From assembly GCA_023423535.1 (NCBI GenBank), contig JAFAFL010000041.1, forward strand, positions 1 to 64,000: 64,000 bases of DNA, given 5' to 3'. The DNA comes from Pseudomonadota bacterium (GTDB taxonomy: Bacteria > Myxococcota > Myxococcia > Myxococcales > Myxococcaceae). The first letter of the stretch is position 1, and each line of letters begins with the position of its first letter. The position numbers were made by a program, and so were the translations under genes. Below, piece after piece: positions 8,670 to 17,297 of the stretch. A model generated the notes under the pieces. That model ran no database searches. It worked only from the letters and a program-made list of their open reading frames with translations, and had not been told where the DNA came from.

Positions 8670-9410
8670 CTATCGCGCGGGCCCCACTGCCCTCGCGTGC
8701 GACGGCTCCCATGTGGTCACGAACACGCCGCGTTCCGTCACCACCGCCAGAGCGTCATCGGTACTGGACAGTCCTCGCACCCAGCGGCCCGCGAAGCCCT
8801 CCACGCGCTGCAGCGACTCGCTCTCTTCGCGCCACAGCCCGTGCGCGAGCGTCCCCACCCAGAGCACACCGCGCGCATCCCGCAGGCACTTCGTCGGACG
8901 CGCATCGCGAGGCAGCGCGGTGGCGACGGGAGGCGGGCAGGTCTGCGGACAGAGCGCGGCACCTTCCGCCGGCACCCCCGCGCTCACCGCTTCCAGACCC
9001 GCCCCGGCGCTGAAGGTGAAGCGCTCCGACCGCTCCGGGCTCGCGGCGTAGACCACGCGCACCGCGCCCGCCCCTTCGCCGCACACGCGCGCGCCGAGCT
9101 CTCCTCGGCCGAGCCCTCCCGGCGCGGTGAACCACCGAGGCTCCGCTCCGCCGCGCGGCCAGACCCCGAGCCTCGGTCCATCGAGCAACCAGAGGTTCCC
9201 CGCCGCGTCGAACGAGGCGCTCTGCGGTGCGCCCACGCGCTCGCGCCGGAAGCGGGGCGCGTCGTCCCCCTCGTGGGCCTCGTTCTGGTCAACGGGCACT
9301 GCCTCCACGCCGCGCGCCTCGCCGCCCACCGCCTCTGCGCGCGCGCCGCGGTCACAACCCATCGCGACGAGCGCGCACACCACCCCCACCAACCAGCCCC
9401 GTCCCGCCAA
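8670..9410 (-). CDS. Lipoprotein with propeller-type repeats
   Basis: The protein of about 246 residues has a signal ending in LVAMGC. It then carries repeats of the kind found in two-component-regulator propeller (Reg_prop) domains: 'FDAAGNLWLLDGPRLGVW' and 'LRDARGVLWVGTLAHGLW'. It is too short for a full propeller unless it oligomerises. The frame is open to an ATG at 9590, but that upstream stretch reads like non-coding GC-rich DNA. A TTG at 9408-9410, six bases after GGAGG, gives a normal signal peptide and is preferred; a GTG at 9414-9416 is the alternative. No partner gene is obvious. Confidence 0.55.
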   Translation of the reverse strand: MAGRGWLVGVVCALVAMGCDRGARAEAVGGEARGVEAVPVDQNEAHEGDDAPRFRRERVGAPQSASFDAAGNLWLLDGPRLGVWPRGGAEPRWFTAPGGLGRGELGARVCGEGAGAVRVVYAASPERSERFTFSAGAGLEAVSAGVPAEGAALCPQTCPPPVATALPRDARPTKCLRDARGVLWVGTLAHGLWREESESLQRVEGFAGRWVRGLSSTDDALAVVTERGVFVTTWEPSHARAVGPAR

Positions 9411-9605
9411 CGCCACCCTCCCCCGGGGCGCACTGAAGCAACGCGCGTGCCCGCCGCGACTTCCGCCCCCAGTGCGCGCGCGACCGCGGGGGCATCCCGT
9501 CCGCTCGTGCGACCCGAGGAGAGGGGGAAATTCTTTTCCCCCAAAAGGCAACGGCGCACCCCGTGGGGCGCGCCGCGCGAGTCCTCCCACCTGCCCGAGG
9601 ACGCT

Positions 9606-10109
9606 CTACTTCTCCATGTCCTGCTTCGCGTCCTTCGCGTCCTTCTTCAGCTCGGTGCCCGCCGCGCCGGAGCCGCCCATCGCCTTGTCGTTGCTCGTGG
9701 CTTCGACCTTCACCGCCACCGTCTCACGGCCCTCGAGCTGGAACTGGGCCTTGATGTCCATGCCCTCCTTGAGGTCCTTCGCCTGCGCCTTCTGGCCGTC
9801 GATGGTCACCTCGGTCTCGCGGCGGATGTCGAGCGAGGCCTGCGGCAGGTTCTCGCGCTCGACCGTCAGCCGGTTCCGCGTGGCGCGCTGCACGGTGCCC
9901 TTCAGCTCGAAGGCGTCCTTCGCGCTGTAGGTCTTGTCGTCGGTGGTGGCGACCCCGGCCTGGCTCCCCAGCTCGCGCGCGTTCTCCTTCGCGCTCTTGC
10001 CGATGTCCTTCGCCTCCTTCTTCACCGCCGGCCCGACGTCGGTCGCCTCGACCTGCGCCATCGCCGTCCCGCCCATCATCATCGCCGCCGCAATCAGTGC
10101 CTTCTTCAT
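9606..10109 (-). CDS. Periplasmic hypothetical protein, DUF5666-like
   Basis: This 167-residue protein has a Sec signal (MKKALIAAAMMMGGTAMA, cleavage after about 18). An Ala/Lys-rich helical stretch follows, then a beta-rich segment ('FELKGTVQRATRNRLTVE', 'LKEGMDIKAQFQLEGRE') like the small barrels of DUF5666-type proteins. The C-terminus is a highly charged Lys/Asp helix. GAGGAGGGGG before ATG at 10109 gives a clear start. It lies upstream of, and divergent from, the histidine kinase gene and could be a target of it; nothing in the sequence proves this. Function unknown. Confidence 0.7.
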   Translation of the reverse strand: MKKALIAAAMMMGGTAMAQVEATDVGPAVKKEAKDIGKSAKENARELGSQAGVATTDDKTYSAKDAFELKGTVQRATRNRLTVERENLPQASLDIRRETEVTIDGQKAQAKDLKEGMDIKAQFQLEGRETVAVKVEATSNDKAMGGSGAAGTELKKDAKDAKQDMEK

Positions 10110-10275
10110 GTCGTCCCCCTCCTCGAGTGGTCGGTGCTGCCCTCTGCCTTGCCCGCGAAAAGGGTGGGCACCGGAGCTGTCGCGGGGAACCTCGCCCGCC
10201 CTTCGCCCGCGCTGTCGGCCGGAGGGCAGCCGGAAGGGCGGGCGCCGGCGGGTTCTGTCCGCTACGGTGGCCCCG

Positions 10276-12441
10276 GTGTCTCGAGAACGCACGCGCCTGT
10301 TGAGGGAGGGCCCGCTGGACGGGCTGAAGGTGCTGTCGTTCCTCTCGGACGCGAGCAAGCTCCTCGCCTCGTCGCTGGACGTGGAGCTCACGCTGCAGCA
10401 CGCGGCGGAGCTCGCGGTGCCGGCGCTGGGCGACTGGTGCACGACCGACGTGGTGGATCCGGACGGCACCCTGCGGCGGCTCGCCATCGTGCACGCGGAC
10501 GCGGAGCGGGTACGGGCGGGGTGGGACCTCTACCGCGAGTTCCCGCCGCCGCCGGACGGCCCGGTGGGCCCGGCGCACGTCGTCCGCACCGGCGTCTCGC
10601 AGAGCGGCACCGTCGATCGGGAGATGTGGTGGAGGGTTGCCCGGAGCCCGCGGCACCTCCAGTTGCTGGAGGAGACCGGCATCCGCGCCTTCGTCACCGC
10701 GCCCCTGCGCGCGCGGGGCCGCATCCTCGGGGCGATCACCGTCGCCAGCGGCGGGGAGGACGGCGGCTACTCGGCGGAGGCGGTGGCGCTGGTGGAGGAG
10801 CTCGCCGGGCGGATCGCGGTGGCGCTGGACAACGCGCTGCTCTACGGCGCCTCGCAGCGGGCGGAGGAGGCGGCGCGGCGCGAGCGGGCGCGGCTGGAGG
10901 CGGTGCTGCAGAGCCTGCCGGTGGCGGTGGTCATCGGCGAGGCCCCGGGCGGGCGGCTGGTGCTGGGGAACCGGATGGTGGAGGAGATCCTCGGCCGGCC
11001 GATGCCGCACTCCCCCAGCGTGGAGGCCTACGGCGAGTGGCGGGTCTACCACCCCGACGGGCGGCCGCTCTTGCCGGAGGAGAACCCCATCGCCCGGGCG
11101 ATGCGGCACGGCGAGATCGTCCGCAACGAGGAGTACGAGCTCGAGCGCGCGGACGGGAGCCGGCGCGCCATCTCCACCAGCGCGGCGCCCATCCGCGGGC
11201 CGCACGGGGAGCTGACCGGCGGGATCTCCGTCTTCAACGACATCACCGAGCGGCTGCGCGCCCGCCGCAAGGTGGAGGCGCTGGCCACGCAGCTGGCGAA
11301 CCAGCAGCGGTGGCTGGAGTCGCTGCTCGATCTCTCGCCCATCCCGCTGGTGCTGGTGGAGCCGGCGAGCGGAGAGGTCACCTTTGCCAACCGCGCCGCG
11401 GACGCGCTGGCCGGCGGCAGGTTCCCGCGCGAGCGGCCGGACCTGCGCCCCGAGCTCATCCGCGAGATGAGCTACCCCGACGGCACGCCGGTGGAGCCCT
11501 CGGACACGCCGATGAGCCGGGCGGTGCGCGGCGAGAAGCTCGAGGCGTTCGCGGTGGCGTGGGAGCTGCCGGGCGGGAAGCGGTCGCTGCAGGTGTCGAG
11601 CGAGCGGCTGCCGGCGATGTTCGGCCACCCGGAGACGATCGTCATCTCGTACCACGACGTCACCGAGCTGCGGCAGACGCAGGAGGACCTGCAGCGCTCG
11701 CTGCGCACGCGGGACGACTTCCTCTCGGTGGCGGCGCACGAGCTGCGCACGCCGATCACCTCGCTGCGGCTCTACACCCAGGCGCTCATCCGCACCGCGG
11801 CGCGGGAGGCCCTGGACCCCGCTGCTCTGGCCGAGCGCGCGCGCAACGCGGACCGGCAGGTGGCGAGGCTCGCGCGGCTGGTGGAGAGCCTGCTCGACCT
11901 CAGCCGCATCCAGTCGGGAAAGCTGCAGCTGCACCCGGAGCGGGTGGACCTCGCGCAGGTCGTGGGCGACGTGCTCGCGCAGATGGACGAGGAGGCGAGG
12001 CGCGCCGGCTGCACCGTGACGCTCAGCGCCGGGGGCCCGGTGGAGGGCGAGTGGGACCGCCTGCGGGTGGAGCAGGTGGTGGCAAACCTCCTCTCCAACG
12101 CGCTGAAGTACGGCGCGCACTGCCCGGTGGACGTGCGGGTGGAGGCGAGGGGCGAGGGCGCGCTGATCGAGGTGCGCGACCGCGGCATCGGCATCTCGCC
12201 GGAAGACCAGGCGCGGCTCTTCCAGCGCTTCGAGCGCGCGGTGAGCGACCGGCACTACGGCGGCTTCGGGCTGGGGTTGTGGATCGTCCGCCAGATCGTC
12301 ACCGCCATGGGCGGCGAGGTCTCCCTGGAGTCGGAGGAGGGGAGGGGCTCGGTGTTCCGCGTCTGGCTGCCGGGCGCCCGCAATGCAGCGACCCCGGATG
12401 ACCTGGGGGGTCCACCGGGGTCGCGCCGCAATGGGGGGTGA
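10276..12441 (+). CDS. Hybrid-input histidine kinase: GAF-PAS-PAS-HisKA-HATPase
   Basis: The product of about 721 residues has no membrane helix and should be a soluble sensor kinase. An N-terminal GAF domain (about 20-190, 'RAFVTAPLRARGRILGAITV') precedes two PAS-type domains (about 205-320 and 340-455). The dimerisation helix follows with the phospho-acceptor His488 in 'VAAHELRTPITSLRL', then an ATPase domain with N-box 'NLLSNALKYG', G1 'DRGIGIS' and G2 'GFGLGLWIV'. No receiver is fused, so it must signal to a separate regulator. The start is uncertain: GTG codons at 10267 and 10276 and a TTG at 10300 are all in frame, and none has a strong ribosome site. The last 18 codons overlap a terminator-like hairpin. 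Confidence 0.88.
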   Translation: MSRERTRLLREGPLDGLKVLSFLSDASKLLASSLDVELTLQHAAELAVPALGDWCTTDVVDPDGTLRRLAIVHADAERVRAGWDLYREFPPPPDGPVGPAHVVRTGVSQSGTVDREMWWRVARSPRHLQLLEETGIRAFVTAPLRARGRILGAITVASGGEDGGYSAEAVALVEELAGRIAVALDNALLYGASQRAEEAARRERARLEAVLQSLPVAVVIGEAPGGRLVLGNRMVEEILGRPMPHSPSVEAYGEWRVYHPDGRPLLPEENPIARAMRHGEIVRNEEYELERADGSRRAISTSAAPIRGPHGELTGGISVFNDITERLRARRKVEALATQLANQQRWLESLLDLSPIPLVLVEPASGEVTFANRAADALAGGRFPRERPDLRPELIREMSYPDGTPVEPSDTPMSRAVRGEKLEAFAVAWELPGGKRSLQVSSERLPAMFGHPETIVISYHDVTELRQTQEDLQRSLRTRDDFLSVAAHELRTPITSLRLYTQALIRTAAREALDPAALAERARNADRQVARLARLVESLLDLSRIQSGKLQLHPERVDLAQVVGDVLAQMDEEARRAGCTVTLSAGGPVEGEWDRLRVEQVVANLLSNALKYGAHCPVDVRVEARGEGALIEVRDRGIGISPEDQARLFQRFERAVSDRHYGGFGLGLWIVRQIVTAMGGEVSLESEEGRGSVFRVWLPGARNAATPDDLGGPPGSRRNGG
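12388..12424 (+). terminator. Terminator hairpin inside the kinase 3' end
   Basis: GCGACCCCGG (12388-12397) and CCGGGGTCGC (12415-12424) are perfect 10-bp complements, with a nested GACC/GGTC pair between them. The hairpin lies wholly inside the last codons of the kinase gene and just before the stop of the convergent lipoprotein gene. No U-run follows. Confidence 0.5.
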
Positions 12442-12446
12442 GTCGG

Positions 12447-14264
12447 TCAGTACGAAGCGTAGGGGCTGGTGGAGCGGAACACGCCGGTGGGCCGGTCCTC
12501 GTCCTCGGTGAAGACGACGTACTTGCTCGAGTTCGACGGGTCATCGAGGTCCTCGAACTCGTTCTTCTCGCCGAGCGGCATCTTCATCCCCTCGTGCGCG
12601 ATGACCGTCAGCTCTCCGTTCTTGCAGGTGAAGATGGCGTCCTGGCGGACGAAGTGGTTCCTCTCCCAGCCGGTGATGTCGCCCTCGAACGCGATGGTGT
12701 TGCAGGAGGAGAGGGTGGGCTCGCCCGGGCCGTCGAGCGCGAGGCTGTAGCCGCCGCCGAGGTCCATGCCCTCCGTCGCGCAGACCTTCGCGTCCTCGTA
12801 GAGGTCCTCCCACAGGCCCTTCGTGGCCACCACGCTGTAGCGGGAGAGGCCGTTGGTCAGCTTGAGGCGGAAGACCTGCTCGTCGGGGCTGATGCCGCGG
12901 CGGCCCACGAGGATCTCCTTGATGATCGGCCGGGTGTCGTTGAGGAACCCGCAGGCCTCGCAGGAGGAGAGCGGGCCGGGCGAACCGACGGCGACGAAGA
13001 GCTCGAGCTTCTCACCCGGGCGCTTGATGACCATCGACCCGTCGAGGCTCGGGGTGCGGTACCCGTTCTCGTCCTCGAAGCAGTTGGCGAGGAAGGTGAT
13101 GACGCCGTCCTTGTTCATCCAGGGCCCGGTCACGAGGTCGCGCTCGTGGTTGTAGGAGCACAGGCGCAGCCCGTTGGTGCCCAGCACCCGGTCACCCGCG
13201 CGGGCGACGGGGACGATGAGGTCCTTCTCCGGGGTCCAGAGGAAGATGCCCTCCTGGAGGATGGGCAGCAGCTGCGGCACGAGCGTGTTCTCGAGCACCG
13301 GCGGGGTGAGCTGGCGGGTGAAGTAGGAGGCCTCGAAGGCGATCGCGCCGTGGTCGTTCTGGCTGATCTGGTCGAAGTCCCAGAAGAGGCCTCCACCCGG
13401 CGCCGCGTTGCCCGAGCGGGCGATGACGTCGAGGCGGAAGCCGTCGCACTCCTCGTTCAGCGGGGTGGCCTGGATGAGCGCCTCCGGGCGGAGCGAGACG
13501 ATGCTCGCCGCCAGCGCCGACTCGTCGCCCTCCTCCGCGTCGAGCGCCGCGGTGTCCTCCTCGGTGCCGCCGGACGCCGCGCCCGGGTCACCGGCGCCCT
13601 CCTCCGGCTCGAGGCCCTCTGCCTCCGGATCGACCGGCGGCGTGGTGGCGGGGGCGGCCATCGCCTCGAGGTCCGCCATGATCCGCGGCGAGAACTCGAG
13701 GTCCGCCACGAAGGCCACCTGGTTGTGCTTGTTCAGCTCGATCCAGTCGAAGTGCGGCCCCATCAGCCCGGCCGCGGTGGACTGGCCGGTCAGCGCCACC
13801 GGCACCAGCAGGTCCTTGTGGCTGTTCCAGAAGAACACGCCCTCACCCGGCGGCAGCATGGGGACGAGCCCGGTGCCGTTGAGCTCGTAGCCGTACTTCG
13901 CCCCGAAGGCGACGTGGCCGTGGTCGTTCACCTGCGGGTCCTTGAACTGGTCGTGCCGGAAGGGCTGGCCACCCGTCCCCGGCGCCTCCTGGCCCTCGAG
14001 CGCCACCGCGCGCAGCTCCGGCTGCTGCCACGGGTTCTCGTGCGGCGGCTCCGTCTGATCGGGCGGCGTCACCCGCGTGGGGGGCTCGAACACGAAGTCC
14101 GGCGGCTCGGAGGAGGGCGCCTCGCCATCCCCACCCGAGACCAGCTCCACCGGCTCGGGCTGCACCCCCTCGTCGCCCGGACCCGCCTCCCCACCCCCAC
14201 ACGCCGTGAGCCCCATCACCAGGCCCGACGTGATCACCGCCCGCCACCCCTGCACCCTCTTCAT
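12447..14264 (-). CDS. Lipoprotein with NxxGxxAF tandem repeats
   Basis: This 605-residue exported protein has a lipobox GLTAC (Cys about 20) and a Pro/Glu/Gly-rich linker. It then has spaced repeats of the NxxGxxAF kind: 'VNDHGHVAFGAKYG', 'NKHNQVAFVADL', 'NDHGAIAFEASYF', 'NKDGVITFLANCF' and 'SCNTIAFEGD'. The family is known as choice-of-anchor tandem repeat NxxGxxAF proteins and probably forms a beta-propeller-like solenoid at the cell surface. Between repeats are phrases such as 'GEGVFFWNSHKDLLVPVAL' and 'GIFLWTPEKDLIVPVARAG', which look like equivalent blade edges. AGGAGG eight bases before ATG fixes the start. Ligand and function are unknown. Confidence 0.78.
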   Translation of the reverse strand: MKRVQGWRAVITSGLVMGLTACGGGEAGPGDEGVQPEPVELVSGGDGEAPSSEPPDFVFEPPTRVTPPDQTEPPHENPWQQPELRAVALEGQEAPGTGGQPFRHDQFKDPQVNDHGHVAFGAKYGYELNGTGLVPMLPPGEGVFFWNSHKDLLVPVALTGQSTAAGLMGPHFDWIELNKHNQVAFVADLEFSPRIMADLEAMAAPATTPPVDPEAEGLEPEEGAGDPGAASGGTEEDTAALDAEEGDESALAASIVSLRPEALIQATPLNEECDGFRLDVIARSGNAAPGGGLFWDFDQISQNDHGAIAFEASYFTRQLTPPVLENTLVPQLLPILQEGIFLWTPEKDLIVPVARAGDRVLGTNGLRLCSYNHERDLVTGPWMNKDGVITFLANCFEDENGYRTPSLDGSMVIKRPGEKLELFVAVGSPGPLSSCEACGFLNDTRPIIKEILVGRRGISPDEQVFRLKLTNGLSRYSVVATKGLWEDLYEDAKVCATEGMDLGGGYSLALDGPGEPTLSSCNTIAFEGDITGWERNHFVRQDAIFTCKNGELTVIAHEGMKMPLGEKNEFEDLDDPSNSSKYVVFTEDEDRPTGVFRSTSPYASY

Positions 14265-14631
14265 GTCTGCATCCTCCTGAGGGGGCGCCCACCGCCCTCT
14301 CGCCCGCGCTTTCGCCGGTGCAGGGGCCTTGTGCAGGCGCCGAACCACCGCCGCGGCGGCCGCGGTCTCCTGCCTTTTCGCGGGCTTGCCTGCCGGTGCC
14401 TTCGGGGCTGAGGAAATCGCCTGCCGCGTGGGCGGTTCTTTTCCATCCCTGCTGCGAAATTGTGGTGTGCATCGAATGGGCAGGGCGCCGTTGTAGGAGA
14501 TCCGACCCTTTCCTCGCGGGCGGATGCGACCTGCGGGAGGGGATCCCCGGAGGGGCCTGGGCTGGGCGGAGAGCGGCCGGCGGCGAGGGGCATCCTTAGC
14601 GTGCAGCGGTCATCCCCCCGGAGGCCGCCGC
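14265..14631. other. Divergent intergenic region
   Basis: This gap of 367 bases separates the NxxGxxAF lipoprotein (minus) from the ATP-grasp gene (plus), so it should hold both promoters. I see no convincing -35/-10 or -24/-12 pair. A perfect 12-base palindrome, CCGCCGCGGCGG, lies at 14348-14359. The stretch 14440-14480 is locally AT-richer than its surroundings and is the likeliest promoter area. No gene is supported here. Confidence 0.5.
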
Positions 14632-15804
14632 ATGAACGTCGTCTTCGTGTCGCCCCACTTTCCCCCGCAGTTCCACCAGTTCTGCTCTGCGCTGAGGGAG
14701 CGCGGGGTGAACGTGCTCGGGCTGGGGGACACGCCGGCGGACGCGGTCGCGCCGGAGGTGCACGCCGCGCTGAGCGAGTACTACTTCGCGCCGCTCGAGC
14801 GCTACGAGGAGGCCTACCGGGCGCTGGCGTACTTCTGCCTGCGGTACGGCCGCATCGACCGGATCGAGTCGCACAACGAGCACTGGCTGGGCCTCGAGGC
14901 GCGGCTGCGCGAGGACTTCAACATCCCCGGCCCCCGCCCGGAGCAGATGGGGAGGTGGCGCACGAAGAGCGGGATGGCCGGGCTCTTCCGCGCGGCCGGC
15001 GTGCCCTATCCCGAGACGCGGCGGGTCTCCGGGCCCGAGGGCGTGCGCGCCTTTGCAGAGGAGGTGGGCTTTCCGCTGGTGCTCAAGCCGGACCTCGGGG
15101 TGGGCGCGTTCCGGACCTGGCGGGTGGACGATGAGGCCGCGCTCTCGCGGGTGTTGGCCGAGCCGCTGGAGGGGTACCTCGCCCAGCCCTTCGTCGAGGG
15201 GAGGATCGTCACCTACGACGGGCTGGTGGACGGGGAGGGGCGGATCCTCTTCGAGACCTCGCACGCCTACAGCCACAGCCTGATGGACGTGGTGGGGAGC
15301 GGGCTCGACTCGTTCTACTGGAACCGGCGCGTCATCCCCGAGGCGCTGCGGGAGCTGGGGACGAAGACGGTGGCGGGCTTCGGCCTGCGCGAGCGCTTCT
15401 TCCACATCGAGTTCTTCGAGCTGCCCGAGGGCGGTTACCGCGCGCTGGAGATCAACGTGCGGCCGCCGGGTGGGTTCACGGTGGACATGATGAACTTCAG
15501 CGCGGACGTGGACCTCTACCGGCTCTGGGCGCAGATGCTCACCGGCGAGCGGGTGACGGGGCCCGCCCCCGAGCGGAAGTTCCACTGCGCCCACGTCACG
15601 CGGCGCTGGGGGAGGGACTACCGGTACTCGCCGGAGAGGCTGCGGGAGCTGCTGGGGGAGAAGCTGCTCGTCCACCGCGCCGTGCCGAGGGTCCTCGCCG
15701 ATGCGATGGGGGATGAGATGTTTCTGGTGCGGGACCCGTCGGAGGGCGTGCTGCTGGAGGTGGCGGGGATGATCCAGGCGACGGTGTCGCCGCGGGCAGG
15801 ATGA
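14632..15804 (+). CDS. ATP-grasp family carboxylate-amine/thiol ligase
   Basis: This 390-residue cytoplasmic enzyme has the ATP-grasp layout. An N-terminal Rossmann-like part starts 'MNVVFVSPHFPPQFHQF'. The ATP-binding lobe has 'FPLVLKPDLGVGAFRTWRV', with Lys as phosphate ligand, and 'EGYLAQPFVEGRIVTYDGL'. The metal-binding end of the active site is 'ALEINVRPPGGFTVDMMN' (Glu and Asn ligands). Such enzymes activate a carboxylate as acyl phosphate and join it to an amine or thiol; the substrate cannot be told. GGAGG precedes the ATG at 14632. It is a single-gene unit, and the structured region 15805-16640 follows. Confidence 0.82.
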   Translation: MNVVFVSPHFPPQFHQFCSALRERGVNVLGLGDTPADAVAPEVHAALSEYYFAPLERYEEAYRALAYFCLRYGRIDRIESHNEHWLGLEARLREDFNIPGPRPEQMGRWRTKSGMAGLFRAAGVPYPETRRVSGPEGVRAFAEEVGFPLVLKPDLGVGAFRTWRVDDEAALSRVLAEPLEGYLAQPFVEGRIVTYDGLVDGEGRILFETSHAYSHSLMDVVGSGLDSFYWNRRVIPEALRELGTKTVAGFGLRERFFHIEFFELPEGGYRALEINVRPPGGFTVDMMNFSADVDLYRLWAQMLTGERVTGPAPERKFHCAHVTRRWGRDYRYSPERLRELLGEKLLVHRAVPRVLADAMGDEMFLVRDPSEGVLLEVAGMIQATVSPRAG

Positions 15805-16140
15805 GGGGGCGGCTCCGGCAGGATTGTGCGACCGGGCGCTCGGGTGACGTCCTGGACCGGGCGCCCCGTTTACGGCATCCGTGCTCATTCACGCTGCGAG
15901 CCGCGTCCTCCGGCTACGCGGCCCATTCGCTCCCTTGTCACGGACCGGGACCCTGGGTGACACCGGTTCGCTGCCTGGCAACCGTGACCGAGGACCTTTG
16001 CGGACAGTTCCGGCAGATCGCGCGGGTCCCGCCTCGTCGCTTCATGGCGACAACTGGGCAGGGCTCGAAGAGGTACGCGGTGATCGGGCCCCCCCGCCGG
16101 TGTGGTCGAGCAGCACCGCACAGCCGTCGACGGTCAAGTC

Positions 16141-16170
16141 CACGGGGCAATGCTCTACGGATGCCCCGTG
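16141..16170. repeat. Perfect 9-bp inverted repeat
   Basis: CACGGGGCA (16141-16149) and TGCCCCGTG (16162-16170) form a 9-bp stem with a 12-base loop. No U-run follows on either strand, so a simple terminator is not supported. Confidence 0.7.
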
Positions 16171-16205
16171 CGGCGCCGGCACCTTCGGTGAGGACCGCGA
16201 AGTAG

Positions 16206-16222
16206 CCGTGCGCGATGCACGG
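16206..16222. repeat. Small perfect inverted repeat
   Basis: CCGTGC (16206-16211) and GCACGG (16217-16222) flank GCGAT. It is one of several closely spaced stems in this gene-free block. Confidence 0.6.
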
Positions 16223-16290
16223 ACGGCCTCACAGGGACGCCTTCCCCAGAAGGAAGCCCCCCTCCCGAGTCGGTCGAAAAAGGCTCCGCT

Positions 16291-16381
16291 GGGGAACCCG
16301 GGTGGGGTGACGGCGCCCAGCGGCAAGTGCCTGATAACGCTGGTGGTTTCGCGCGTCTTCGTCACCCCGGTGGGGTTCCCC
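16291..16381. repeat. Long nested inverted repeat (22-nt arms)
   Basis: The arms 16291-16312 and 16360-16381 are complementary except for a 4-base internal mismatch: GGGGAACCC pairs with GGGTTCCCC, then GGGGTGACG with CGTCACCCC. The 47-base interior holds a second stem, CCAGCG (16317-16322) with CGCTGG (16338-16343). The paired arms with a folded interior look like a structured RNA or paired protein-binding sites. Confidence 0.7.
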
Positions 16382-16443
16382 AGAGCGCACGAAAGGGCGC
16401 GCCGCCCGGGTGGCCGCGACTGCAGTCCCGTCCGTGTGTCCAC

Positions 16444-16561
16444 CGCTCAGCATCGAAGCGTCCCCGTCCGCGACGAGCCGATGCGAACAGGTTCACTCCG
16501 CTGCCGCCTCGCGATGGCGAGCAGCATGTCGCTCTGCGACCTCGCTCAGCATCGAAGCGTC
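16444..16561. repeat. 19-bp direct repeat, two copies 99 bp apart
   Basis: CGCTCAGCATCGAAGCGTC occurs exactly at 16444-16462 and 16543-16561. Only two copies are present, so this is not an array. It could mark a duplicated segment or a pair of binding sites. Confidence 0.7.
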
Positions 16562-16640
16562 GCCGCTCTGTCACTCGCCAGGATCATGGGACCGTGCGGC
16601 GATCGCTCCCGAATTGCGGCGCGCCCTCCCGTCGTCCGGC

Positions 16641-17147
16641 TCACGGCGGGCGCGGACAGAGCCGGGCCATGGAGATCGCGTCGACGAACCGCCCGTCGCG
16701 GAAGGCGAAGTCGCGGTGTCGGCCCTCCTCGACGAAGCCGTGACGCGCGTAGAGCCGGATGGCAGCGGCGTTGTCCTCGTACACCTGCAGCTCGACGCGC
16801 CGGAGCTGGAGCCACCTGTCCGCGAGGTCCAGCGCCGCGGCGAGCAACACGGATCCCGCGCCGCGCCCCTGCCAGTCGTCGCGCACGCCCATCCCCAGCT
16901 CGGCCACGTGTCGCCGGCGCGGGTGCGTCACGGCGTAGAGCCCGAGCTGTCCCACGATCTCGTCGCCCGCGACGGCCAGCAGCACGTGCGCGTTCGGATC
17001 GCTCGTCTGCAGCCGCTGCCGCCAGAGGTCGAGCGAGGGGAAGGGGAGCTGCAGCGTCCCCGCCTGCGCGCGAGGTCCCGCGTAGATCCTCTGCACCGCC
17101 GCGAAGTCCTCCGGCTCCGCGCGACGTACCCAGAACGCGTGCGACAT
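16641..17147 (-). CDS. GNAT N-acetyltransferase, AaaT/YhhY-like
   Basis: This 168-residue single-domain GNAT enzyme closely follows the E. coli YhhY/AaaT pattern: 'RRAEPEDFAAVQRIYAGP', 'GTLQLPFPSLDLWRQRL', 'HVAELGMGVRDDWQGRGAGS' (acetyl-CoA pyrophosphate loop, Q/R-x-x-G-x-G/A) and 'NAAAIRLYARHGFVEEG'. The last phrase is the typical end of the fold. E. coli AaaT acetylates some L-amino acids, so amino-acid N-acetylation is the best guess. It starts at ATG 17147. The gap to the next minus-strand gene upstream is 150 bases, so it may be transcribed alone. Confidence 0.82.
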   Translation of the reverse strand: MSHAFWVRRAEPEDFAAVQRIYAGPRAQAGTLQLPFPSLDLWRQRLQTSDPNAHVLLAVAGDEIVGQLGLYAVTHPRRRHVAELGMGVRDDWQGRGAGSVLLAAALDLADRWLQLRRVELQVYEDNAAAIRLYARHGFVEEGRHRDFAFRDGRFVDAISMARLCPRPP

Positions 17148-17297
17148 GGCAGCACTCTGCCAGCGCAGGCGGCTCGAGGTCAGCGCGTCAGAGCCCGCCT
17201 CCGACCTGCTCGACCGCGTTCAGCGCGGTCGCGGATGCCCGCGTCACCGTCCGACCGGTGAGAGCCTCAGCCCTCAGCCCCAGCACTCACAACGCCG

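Larger units (their letters stand above)
15805..16640. other. 836-bp gene-free region with many inverted repeats
   Basis: No reading frame here shows the strong third-position G+C bias of the neighbours, and none encodes a recognisable protein. Instead there are stacked inverted repeats (15937-15943/15982-15988, a 10-base palindrome CCGTCGACGG at 16124-16133, hairpins at 16141-16170, 16206-16222 and 16291-16381) and a 19-bp direct repeat. It could be a structured RNA locus or a mobile-element or gene remnant. The sequence alone does not decide. Confidence 0.5.

Noticed and set aside
9411..9590. Upstream extension of the propeller-repeat lipoprotein to ATG 9590
   Set aside because: The extra 60 residues lack coding bias and would bury the signal peptide; the TTG with a spaced GGAGG fits better.
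8697..12401. A plus-strand open frame of over 1200 codons
   Set aside because: It crosses the opposite-strand lipoprotein genes and the kinase in a wrong frame, with no recognisable motif.
15937..15990. tRNA-like segment with GGTTCG
   Set aside because: No acceptor, D or anticodon stems can be formed at the correct spacing.
16444..16561. Possible CRISPR remnant from a 19-bp direct repeat
   Set aside because: There are only two copies, the 80-base gap is too long for a spacer, and there are no cas genes.
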